Source: Craspedostauros australis (lineage: Eukaryota; Bacillariophyta; Bacillariophyceae; Mastogloiales; Achnanthaceae). From it: 64,000 bases of DNA. Under the pieces are notes generated by a model. The model had not been told where the DNA came from. It saw only the letters and a program-made list of their open reading frames with translations, and did no database searches. The stretch is taken from assembly GCA_026770025.1 (NCBI GenBank), contig JAMXDE010000025.1, positions 620,001 through 684,000 of the forward strand, written 5' to 3'. Both the position numbers and the translations under genes were made by a program. Within the stretch, counting starts at the first letter, position 1; every line of letters begins with the position of its first letter. This document shows, piece by piece, positions 32,277-40,799 of this stretch.

Positions 32277-33129
32277 ACGACGATGCTCTGTTGCTGCTGT
32301 GCAATTCGATTACTGGATTGCGGCATGCGGACACGAGTCGTCGGACAGGAGAGGTCAGTATTGAAGAAATAATAGTAAACCATCCTGTCAATCAAACAAA
32401 CGACAGTCTGCTTGTGCTCAACCGTTTGTTCGCCTGTTTACTGCACCATCAAATTGAATCTCGAGAGAACAAAAAGTACTTCGTCTTTGGAGCGTTGTCA
32501 TACAGATATACCCCAATCGTGATATCTGAGTACCAAATAGAATTCTAGGCCAGCGACACGACTGATTTCCGTTGTCACATTCGGAACGGGTTTCGTCATG
32601 ATGCAACACGTTGCCTGTTGACACGCAGCAACTGACATCCAAACAGAGAAAGAAGGAAAGCGCGGGAAGGGGCCACAGGAGCGCAACAACAAGAGCGCTG
32701 CCCACGACGACGACGGCAACAAGGAGCAAGGAGACGTCCATTGTTCGGAGGTGTATTAAGGTGTGTTGGTGATGGTGGCGAAAGCAGGATGTTGCGTGTG
32801 TTTCCACGACCAGGCCTCCGAATTTCACGATCATCGTGGAAGGTGTTGTTTCATTAGCGCACACGCATTCTCGGGAAAGCCCAATTCATCGCAAGGCCAA
32901 GAGAGAAACCTCGCATCAAGACTCAGCCGGAGGTCGTAATACTCCGACTTCACAGCTCGTACCCGTATTAGTGTGGCACCATACTCTCCTTTGTGTGTAG
33001 TCGTACTGTGACCATCAACACCCAGAGCCATTGTAAGTCCACCAACGACGTGCAACAACGGCAACCTCACATTCCGCTCGCTTTCTCATTTCGCGCGCTG
33101 CTCCATTGCATTGAACTACACCGCACATC
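32277..33129. other. Intergenic region, no gene seen
   Basis: No convincing gene on either strand. It should contain the ABC-F 3' UTR and the ArfGAP promoter. Minus-strand frames are short and valine-rich, of the kind produced by antisense AAC repeats. Confidence 0.5.
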
Positions 33130-34155
33130 ATGTCCACCACATCCGTCGTGACAACCGCAACAGCCAAGTTCTTCGCAGCAACCCCAGCAACAGACAACCA
33201 ACGCTACTACTCGCACTCCGCTACTCTGACTCCAATGACTGTGTCTGCCGCTTCGCCGATGCAGACGTCGCTTCACAACTCGCCAACGAACGCCATTGAT
33301 GAATCGCAGAGCGTGGTGCGCACCAACGCCTCGATCATCAGCGACGACGACGAAGATGAAGACATGGACATCACCAACGCCAACGCTGCCAACAGAAAGA
33401 CTACGCCTATGAATGCAGCAACGTCAACCAAAGCAGGAGCACCAGCTAAACACAGCAGCAGCAGCAACTCTCGCAAGGTCAGACGCACTCTGCCAGCCGC
33501 ACCCCGATCGGCCAACTCCCTCCTGTCCTACACTGACTTGGCAACTGCCGAATTGGAGGAATTCAGGAAACTGCAGCAACAGCCAGCATCCGCTCAGCCA
33601 ATCACGCGCCCATTCCCGACGGCGTGCTGCCGACTCGTCACGCAGCTGCCCGGCAACTCCAACTGCATGGACTGCGGGAAGCTCAATCCGCAGTGGGCCA
33701 CGGCCAGCTTCGGCGCCCTCCTCTGCCTCGACTGCGCAGGCCATCACCGATCCATGGGCGTCTCCATCTCCACGGTGCGATCCCTCACCATGGACCATTG
33801 GAAGCTCAGCGAGATCCTGCAGATGCTGGAGGGTGGCAACGCCCAGCTCTCCACCTTCTTCCGCCGCCACGGTCTGCATCCTGGTGCCACCAACTTCTCG
33901 CCCTCCTCCACCCTCACGCAGCACAACGTGGTGCAGGTCAGGTACAAGACCAAGGCGGGACGTTTCTATCGTCATCAGCTGTCGCAGCATGTCCAGTCCG
34001 TTCCGTTTCCGTACGTTGGCAGGCGGCAGCAGCAGCCAAACAAGCGTCCTGTAGCGAGGAGCCTGTCACCGAAGAAATCGCGGTCCGATGTGCCGCAGCA
34101 GAACAGCGCGAGGAGTCGCACCCTGTTGACGCAAACGTCCAATGTCGGGTTTTGA
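33130..34155 (+). CDS. ArfGAP zinc-finger protein
   Basis: GTPase-activating protein for Arf-type small GTPases in vesicle traffic. The 341-residue intronless protein has a Ser/Thr/Asn-rich N-terminal region (1-165) with a DDDEDED acidic patch (72-80), then the ArfGAP domain: Cys179-x2-Cys182, NPQWATASFGALLCLDC with Cys199 and Cys202, and HHRSMGV containing the catalytic arginine finger (Arg207). Next come the usual ISTVRSLTMDHW and the GGNAQLSTFF helix. The C-terminal half ends in a basic Ser/Arg tail with SLSPKKSRSD. Placing the GAP domain in the middle behind a long low-complexity N-terminus is less common than the N-terminal placement of ArfGAP1. No PH or BAR domain is visible. Confidence 0.93.
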   Translation: MSTTSVVTTATAKFFAATPATDNQRYYSHSATLTPMTVSAASPMQTSLHNSPTNAIDESQSVVRTNASIISDDDEDEDMDITNANAANRKTTPMNAATSTKAGAPAKHSSSSNSRKVRRTLPAAPRSANSLLSYTDLATAELEEFRKLQQQPASAQPITRPFPTACCRLVTQLPGNSNCMDCGKLNPQWATASFGALLCLDCAGHHRSMGVSISTVRSLTMDHWKLSEILQMLEGGNAQLSTFFRRHGLHPGATNFSPSSTLTQHNVVQVRYKTKAGRFYRHQLSQHVQSVPFPYVGRRQQQPNKRPVARSLSPKKSRSDVPQQNSARSRTLLTQTSNVGF

Positions 34156-34266
34156 TGAGCATGCAAGAACATATCATCACGTCAAGTCAAGTCAAGTCAA
34201 TGATAATCCTATCTGCCAGGAACAACTCTAGAATAGACACTCATTGTAAGAAAAGAAACGCCAGTG

Positions 34267-35196
34267 TCATGAGGAAGAAGCGCTGTCTGCCTTTGCGCTT
34301 GATTCCATTTCCTTCTTGTGCGCACCGTACGGCACCAACTGTCCCACCATCCTGCCACCCTTGGCAACCTGCAAGCCCCATTTCTGCCGCACGCCATCTT
34401 CCAAGTGTTCACGCACCCCATCCGCAATCGGACGGCTCAGCGGCGCCTTCTTGCCCACCATCAGAACATGCAGCACGTACACGTTCAGGGAACAATTCTT
34501 CAAGGTCGATGCCTCCACCAACGTCGGTGCCTTGTATTCCATCACCTCCAGATCCTCGTTGACGACCAGCTCGTTATCTTGCAACAGCTCCGCCAAATGT
34601 CTATCCACCACCGTCGCCGACACTTTCATGGCCAACTGATGACGACAGCACAGTTGCAGATCGCCGTTGCTGGGCGCCGTGCGACTCAACAGATACCGGC
34701 ATGCATCATCGCCGACGCGAAACCCGCGATCGCGTCCACGATGCGACGACAGATGATGCGTGGGTCGGTACCGCGTCTCCAATTCCGTCACGAACAGACC
34801 GTACAAGGCCGCCGACTGCGCGATCTGCCATGTCGTCGATTGTTCTTGCGTCACGGCGATGTAAATATGCTGCGCCCCACTAGCGTTACACAAAAAGTCG
34901 CGCACCAACTTGCGATTGCGTTTCAAATTGTTCTTGCCGACGACGTGCGGGAACAAGAAATCGACGCGTTCGCAAGGATGCGGTTGACGACAATCGATGC
35001 CGAACAAGACGGTGTGGCCGGCATCGCGGATGATTTGCGTGTTGGTATCGGAATTGTGATAGACGCGGCGGTGATGTGCTTCCGTTTCCAGCACGGTGGC
35101 GTGGATATGCATCGTCGTCTCGGAACGTGCGCATTGGGCGCTGTACGATAAATCGCCGTCACCGACGATCCACCAAATGGGGGGTGTTGTCGTCAT
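34267..35196 (-). CDS. BMT5-like (DUF2431) rRNA uridine-N3-methyltransferase-like protein
   Basis: Predicted SAM-dependent Rossmann-fold methyltransferase related to yeast Bmt5, which methylates a uridine in large-subunit rRNA. From the ATG chosen the protein has 309 residues. The N-terminal motif WWIVGDGDLSYS (SAM site) is followed by ATVLETE, YHNSDTNTQIIRDAGHTVLFGIDC and DFLFPHVVGKNNLKRNRKLV, all hallmarks of the domain. The longer frame to 35343 adds a hydrophobic stretch but starts far from the family N-terminus, so the internal ATG is preferred. The C-terminal 100 residues (KAPTLVEASTLKN onward) are not recognised. The gene converges with ArfGAP, about 110 bp between stop codons. Confidence 0.82.
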   Translation of the reverse strand: MTTTPPIWWIVGDGDLSYSAQCARSETTMHIHATVLETEAHHRRVYHNSDTNTQIIRDAGHTVLFGIDCRQPHPCERVDFLFPHVVGKNNLKRNRKLVRDFLCNASGAQHIYIAVTQEQSTTWQIAQSAALYGLFVTELETRYRPTHHLSSHRGRDRGFRVGDDACRYLLSRTAPSNGDLQLCCRHQLAMKVSATVVDRHLAELLQDNELVVNEDLEVMEYKAPTLVEASTLKNCSLNVYVLHVLMVGKKAPLSRPIADGVREHLEDGVRQKWGLQVAKGGRMVGQLVPYGAHKKEMESSAKADSASSS

Positions 35197-35457
35197 TGTT
35201 TGGGTGGGATGAGTAGTTGAGTATGTGATGATGATGACAATGATGATGAAGGTCCAAGAATGCAGCTTGATTTGCGCACATCTCTGTTGGCGCCAAATTT
35301 TCTGTCTTTCTTGGTGGTTGTCCGTACACGCTGAATACATCAATCACAATAGTTGTACACATAGTTACCGCAGCTTCCGGTGCATATCGACGATGTATCT
35401 AGGTTTATCTTCTTGTCTATCATTCCCGATTTCATTCCTGATTTTGGATTTAATCGA

Positions 35458-37092
35458 ATGCGTCGATTTCACATCCTTCTCGAAGTCTCCAGACGTTCGA
35501 CACGGCAAAACAACGCGACCATCACCACTGCCATCACCACCGCCATCACCACCAACGCAGCCATCATCAAGTTCACCCATGGCATCAACGCTCATGCAAT
35601 GGTGCTTACGGTCATTCCATCACAGCATCATCAAGTAGTCTTATTGGTGCGCAGAGTAATGAGACAACGCGCGCCTCAAGCTGAAAGAGTATCGTTGTCT
35701 TCACTGAACAACGTCACGAGCACGAGCACGAGCACTTCGAACCGCCCATCACCAGTAGAAAAGCAGCGGAAAGAAGCAACGTGGTCTCCACCTCCAATGG
35801 CATCGGCATCATCGACTTTCGGCACAAGGCAGCGCCCTGCAGTCCATGGCCCAGATGGACCGACCGCCGCAAACGATCTCCTCACTGCCAGCGCAGGCGG
35901 TCATTCAAGTGCCAACGATCGTGGAGGGTCGACATCTACGTCGCAGGTGATGCTGCCTTTGTCGCAGTCGTACCAGCCCAGCACTTCACCATCATTGGCG
36001 CTGCCGTCTCCATCCTCGAAAGCAGGCGATGAATCGACAAAGGACTTATCGCAACGGTTCCAACGATACCTCCGAACCTTCTGTGGGAGCATGAGCCAGA
36101 TTCGTTGCAGCAGCGGCTGCGATGGGCAGAACACGGCAAAGCGAAAGAGGAGGCAATGCCTTTGGACGATACTTGTCATCCTGCTGGTAATCAACGTTGC
36201 TTCGCCGCCGACGCGCCGCATGTTCCTACGGCAATTCACAAGACCATGGGCAAGACGGTACGAGCTCATGTGCCAATCGTACGTCTATCCACCGCTGCGA
36301 CACTGCGGTGCGACGCCGGTGCATGCAAGACCCGAACAGCTGCCGGTGCAAGGATCATCCATCCATTACATTTCTGCCAAATTCGGTTGGCCGCCAACTC
36401 GATTTCAATCGCAGGTGGAGCAAACCAAGGAGGCCATCGCAGCGACGCGTCTCATTCCGGATTCCAATTTGCATTTCTATCATCAGTTTCCTGCGTTCAT
36501 TCAAAACGATCCACGATGGCGCATGCACTTGCAATTTCAGGATCCGACCACACCGGTGCCCTCGCGTGGTGGCGGGTATTGGTTCTGGAAGGCGCCTTTG
36601 CTGTTGCATCATGCAGACGCCGCGCAGCAGGACGGCTTTCTGATCTTCAGCGACATCGACACGGTCTACCACATGACATGGATCGACGAATTGATGCGGC
36701 ACATGATACGGCACGATCACAATCTGGCCCTCTACGAGCTGGAGTTCGTGGAACGCGAGTGGGTGAAGCGCGATGTCTATTTGGAGATCTGCGGCGATAC
36801 GGACGATGGCGTGCTGTCGTCGAATCAATACAATGGAGCATTCCTGATGCTGCGCCTCAAGGATGGAATCATTGCGTTTCTGCGGACGTGGCAAGATTGG
36901 TGCGCTCGGTATCATTGGATCAACGACGAAGCATCGACCGTGCCCAATCTGCCGACGTTTCAGGAACATCGGCATGATCAAGCCTTGCTGAGCTTGCTCA
37001 TCAAATGCCGATACGCGGGCTCGATGGCGCAGCGCGAGTTGTTTTACAAACCAGCCATGGGGGATTGGAAGATGTATTCCATGAAGATATGA
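35458..37092 (+). CDS. Type II membrane glycosyltransferase-like protein
   Basis: The first in-frame ATG gives 544 residues. A single membrane segment (CLWTILVILLVINVA, about 233-250) has basic residues before it (KRKRRQ), typical of a Golgi type II enzyme. The lumenal domain has GYWFWKAPLLL, the metal-binding DxD-like SDIDTVYH (Asp399 and Asp401) and the late EHRHDQALLSLLIK, a pattern seen in GT-A-fold transferases that use nucleotide sugars. A later ATG at 36091 would place the membrane segment about 22 residues from the N-terminus, the usual topology, and the Ser/Thr-rich upstream 210 residues might then be leader. The donor and acceptor sugars are unknown. Confidence 0.7.
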   Translation: MRRFHILLEVSRRSTRQNNATITTAITTAITTNAAIIKFTHGINAHAMVLTVIPSQHHQVVLLVRRVMRQRAPQAERVSLSSLNNVTSTSTSTSNRPSPVEKQRKEATWSPPPMASASSTFGTRQRPAVHGPDGPTAANDLLTASAGGHSSANDRGGSTSTSQVMLPLSQSYQPSTSPSLALPSPSSKAGDESTKDLSQRFQRYLRTFCGSMSQIRCSSGCDGQNTAKRKRRQCLWTILVILLVINVASPPTRRMFLRQFTRPWARRYELMCQSYVYPPLRHCGATPVHARPEQLPVQGSSIHYISAKFGWPPTRFQSQVEQTKEAIAATRLIPDSNLHFYHQFPAFIQNDPRWRMHLQFQDPTTPVPSRGGGYWFWKAPLLLHHADAAQQDGFLIFSDIDTVYHMTWIDELMRHMIRHDHNLALYELEFVEREWVKRDVYLEICGDTDDGVLSSNQYNGAFLMLRLKDGIIAFLRTWQDWCARYHWINDEASTVPNLPTFQEHRHDQALLSLLIKCRYAGSMAQRELFYKPAMGDWKMYSMKI

Positions 37093-38053
37093 TGGGCTGG
37101 CATTGCCGGAGGGAACATGGAGTGACAGGTGGTGTAGTAGAGAGCAGATGATTGGTGGAATGGCACCATGGCGTAGCCGTCAATGCAATGCAACACGATG
37201 CGATGCAATCCATCGGCGGGCACGAACTGAGGCATGAGAGCAGTGAAGATGGCATGGCGCAGCGTGGCACAGTATGGCATGAAGACGACTGCGCTCTCTG
37301 CATCATACAGGTACAGTTGGGGTAACTTGCAACGAGACGAGTGAACAGCCTCATGATAGCTGCCAAATTCAACGGCAACTATCGTTCGCTTTATTTTTAT
37401 CATTTGTTCTCGTTTGCTTCGTGACGTTGGCGAGACCGCACAAAGGAAAGACAAGAACAGAGCAGAGATGCCATTTGACATCTCACATGTTTCAACCTTC
37501 TACGCGATTGTTCCTCAGTAAGTTCGGCAATTGCGATGTATCCGATCATGCACGTGTGGAGTTGTGTTTAGTGCGTACAGTGCACGTGTGATACAACTAC
37601 GCACTGTGTGGTAGTAGAGTACCGCATGGGTCAAGCAACCTTTTGTTGCATGGCATTCGTTGTGCACGCGTTGTTCATCGCAAATGTGCATTGCCGAACA
37701 GAATTCGGAGAAAAGTTCGCGTGGTTGCGCGACAAATTCAAAGAGAAGTATCGTTGCGACTACGACACAACACACCGTTATTCCGTGTCCGCGTGCCTGA
37801 CGTGTTGCCGAGCAAGAAACGACGGCAAAAAAAACGGCGGCAACTTTGGTGCTCCTCGCAACGCCCTCAGCAGCAACACCAACAGCAGAGGAACCCAAAA
37901 GGAGTGCTGACATCAGACAACCCAAGTTGCCACATTGCATTATATCACATCATATCACATTGTATTCACATCTCAGTCACTTTTCAACAACCATTCCGAC
38001 GTTGCGGCATTCCCCAAGCCACACCAGACTATTATACGATATATAGCAGGACC
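37093..38053. other. Intergenic region, no gene seen
   Basis: Contains the 3' end of the glycosyltransferase-like gene and the monooxygenase promoter. A 100-codon frame at 37608-37910 with a hydrophobic start and scattered cysteines was considered but lacks support. The monooxygenase frame is open back to 37643, but that part is Arg/Gln-rich and not protein-like. Confidence 0.45.
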
Positions 38054-39934
38054 ATGGCTCCCAACAGCGCCCTCCCAGCAGCGTTTGCGACATCGCCAGA
38101 CACCATGGCGGCCGCATCGACCGAGCGACCCTTGCGCTCCGGTGCGGCAGCCAACCAGGCAAAGTCCGTCTGCGTGATCGGAGCTGGACCCGGAGGCATG
38201 TTCTTCTGCTACCACATGGATCAGAAGCTGCGGAAGGCCAACAGCAACAACGCTAACAGCAGCATCCGCATCCAATGCTTCGAACGAGCCTCCAGCCCGG
38301 GAGGCGTGTGGCGCAAGGCGGATGAGACAGACACGTCCGACTGCGTCGAGATGTACGACAACCTCTGGACCAACGGCGCATCGCACAACATGGAGTTCGA
38401 CGACTACACCTTCGACGACCACTTCCAGCAGCCCGTGCACGTCTACCTGCAGCGCAAGCACGTCCTGGACTACATGATGAAGCGCGTCACGCGCAACACG
38501 CCGGACCTCTTCGAGCGCTACATGCAGTTCAACACGGAGGTCCAGAACGTCACGTTCGATCGGGCCACGCGCAAGTTCCGGGTCCGCACCAACGACCTCG
38601 TCCGCAACCTGAACCACACGCAGGACTTCGATTACTGCATCTGGGCGGCCGGCGAGAACGGACAGCAGAAGATGCCCAAGCAGACCGTGCACAAGCTCAG
38701 GGCCGGCGGCTTCAAGGGACAGATCCTGCATTCCGCCGACTCGGCCGACCTCGAGGCCACCGTCAAAGGCAAGCGCATCGTCCTCATCGGTGGTTCCTAT
38801 TCGGCCGAAGATCTCGCCATCCAGGCCGTCAAGCTAGGCGTCGAGCACGTCGACATTGTCTGTCGCAGTTCCGAGGCGCACGTCTTCTGGACCGAGACGT
38901 GGCCCGGCAACAAGGTAGACGTGCACACGCAGACGCAGATCTTGGACGCAAAAGGGGACAACACGCTGCGGTTGGAGTACCTGCACTGGGACTGGAAGGC
39001 GGGATACGTCGGTTACGGCGAGTCCGAGCACGTTGTTTTGGAAAATATCGACGCGGTCCTCTTTTGCACGGGCTACGGAGCCGCCCATCAGATGCTCGAT
39101 CCCAACCTGCTCTACAAGCAGGGCAAGATTCCCATTCCGGATCTGCCCAAGGATTGGAAGATGTCGCCCAATCAGTTCGACCAGTATCTGGGGCATGTCG
39201 AGCCCACGGTTCCGACGCATTACGGGTGGTCGCATTCGCCCGATCTGTATCATGGTGTTGTGGTACGTACGCAGTCAAGTGTGGGTTGTGTCTGCTGTGA
39301 GTTGGAAAACCGTCCTTTACTACACTGCCTCGTCATCTCACAACTTCCCTCTTTCCTTTCGAATGCACAGATCGAGAACCCGCAGATGATGTTCTTCCAG
39401 GACTTGACCAGCAGCCCCATGATGGACCACGATGCCTTCGCATACCTCTTCGCTCAGCTCATCTCCGGTGACTTGCCCTGCCCCACCAAGGACGAAATGA
39501 AGGCGCACAACCTCAAACGCGCCATCGCAGAAATGAACATGCCGCATCGACGCATCTACATGGACCTCAACTACTACAACGCCATCGGCAAGGTCCCCGG
39601 CGTTTGGGCCTCGGAAGGCGTCTCCGACATTTGGTGCGCCGAGCTCAGCAGGGAGACGTCCTACTCCATCAAGCTCCTGGCTGACATCATGCAAGCCGCC
39701 AACTACCCCGTCTCCCTCGGGACCTTCGAACACCTCAACGAAGCCGGCAAGCGCATCGCGCAACATGATATCCTGTCCGACCACCACCGCTACGTCAAAG
39801 CCCGACAGCAGAATGGATCAAAACATCGCAAGGATTGGACCACGTTCCGGGATTATTCCAACGGCGATGCCTTCGAGTCCATCCACACTGGTACCAAGGC
39901 CATCAACATTGACATGAAGTGGCTTGATATGTAA
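38054..39934 (+). CDS. Flavin-containing monooxygenase-like protein
   Basis: Predicted FAD- and NADPH-dependent oxygenase. Two exons, 38054-39262 and 39371-39934, give 590 residues. The FAD Rossmann motif is VIGAGPGGMF (41-50), followed by FERASSPGGVWRK, the FMO-like YDNLWTNGASHNMEF and a second dinucleotide motif VLIGGSYSAEDLA (about 243-255). The FMO fingerprint FxGxxxHS is met by FKGQILHSADS just before it, and VLFCTGY marks the later strand. The intron (GTACGT...CACAG, 108 nt) contains no stop in frame, so an unspliced message would encode 36 extra residues; the inserted part is Cys/Leu-rich and unlike the family, so splicing is favoured. The substrate is unknown. Confidence 0.88.
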   Translation: MAPNSALPAAFATSPDTMAAASTERPLRSGAAANQAKSVCVIGAGPGGMFFCYHMDQKLRKANSNNANSSIRIQCFERASSPGGVWRKADETDTSDCVEMYDNLWTNGASHNMEFDDYTFDDHFQQPVHVYLQRKHVLDYMMKRVTRNTPDLFERYMQFNTEVQNVTFDRATRKFRVRTNDLVRNLNHTQDFDYCIWAAGENGQQKMPKQTVHKLRAGGFKGQILHSADSADLEATVKGKRIVLIGGSYSAEDLAIQAVKLGVEHVDIVCRSSEAHVFWTETWPGNKVDVHTQTQILDAKGDNTLRLEYLHWDWKAGYVGYGESEHVVLENIDAVLFCTGYGAAHQMLDPNLLYKQGKIPIPDLPKDWKMSPNQFDQYLGHVEPTVPTHYGWSHSPDLYHGVVVRTQSSVGCVCCELENRPLLHCLVISQLPSFLSNAQIENPQMMFFQDLTSSPMMDHDAFAYLFAQLISGDLPCPTKDEMKAHNLKRAIAEMNMPHRRIYMDLNYYNAIGKVPGVWASEGVSDIWCAELSRETSYSIKLLADIMQAANYPVSLGTFEHLNEAGKRIAQHDILSDHHRYVKARQQNGSKHRKDWTTFRDYSNGDAFESIHTGTKAINIDMKWLDM

Positions 39935-40020
39935 ACAAATGAATAATTGTAACTAGATGTGCTTTTAATCTTCCCACGATTGTCGTCGAGCAAAAAAGTG
40001 ATTGCAGAGCAAAAAAGGTA

Positions 40021-40131
40021 GATCAGGCCTGGTTGGAAACAATCGCGATTTTGAGTTTGATGATGAGTTTGGTGCTGTTGCTTGACAACGGGTTGCACAA
40101 GAGTGCAACCCGAAATCCAACCAGGCCCGAT
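40021..40131. repeat. Hairpin within a 17-bp inverted repeat (left-arm copy)
   Basis: Outer arms GATCAGGCCTGGTTGGA and TCCAACCAGGCCCGATC pair at 16 of 17 positions. Nested inside, at 40089-40112, is a perfect 10-bp hairpin, CGGGTTGCAC with loop AAGA. It lies 155 bp after the monooxygenase stop. It could be a 3'-end RNA structure or the remains of a small terminal-inverted-repeat element. Confidence 0.75.
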
Positions 40132-40799
40132 CTGTCACTCCAACCACATTTCTTATTCATATACTCTCAACCTCACTCAGGTTTAGTGGAGAAGTCAAGT
40201 TCGTAGAGTGTTCGATGAAATTAGATTGGTGAATGGCATTTGGTTGTTGAGTCAAGAGTTCTGAGTCGTGGCGCGAGTACATCTCTCTAGATAGTATACA
40301 CGAATGTAGGCATTCTCATCGTCCAAATCATCATCACAGTGAACACACACACATGTGTCTTTCCAGAGATCACACGATAGATGTGATCGTATGGATAAGA
40401 GAGATATTGCACACAATGAAGGATAAGGAACACGTCTCACTTGCATTGTTCTTGCGTTGCAGGATGTTCAAGTCCACTCTCTATCCGCACTCGTTGACCG
40501 CCATCTGTGAGAGCTCACAGTACGAGTGAAACACGGTCGTGTGTGGAAATGGTTGTCGAACAAGAGTGACGTTTGTTTGGACATCAACAATGTGATTTTC
40601 CACGTTCTTCTGGATCTTCCGAACAAACACAACACACACTTTGTTCTATCTTCTGTCTCTTCATTCGTTCTTCTGCTTCTGACACATCAACAACTCCAAC
40701 CACGAACATTCTCAATCATACACACTGCACCATAGATCGTACGAACGAGTACAAGACATCACCAACCAAGGCATCATCGTGCTTCCACATCATCGCACC

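Noticed and set aside
37608..37910. 100-codon frame with hydrophobic start and several cysteines
   Set aside because: Composition and position fit the leader of the monooxygenase gene; nothing supports a small secreted protein.
37643..38053. N-terminal extension of the monooxygenase frame
   Set aside because: Begins at a non-ATG codon and is Arg/Gln-rich; the ATG at 38054 sits just before the FAD-binding domain.
39263..39370. Reading the monooxygenase as one continuous 627-residue exon
   Set aside because: The segment has good splice signals and encodes sequence foreign to the family; kept as an intron with a note on possible retention.
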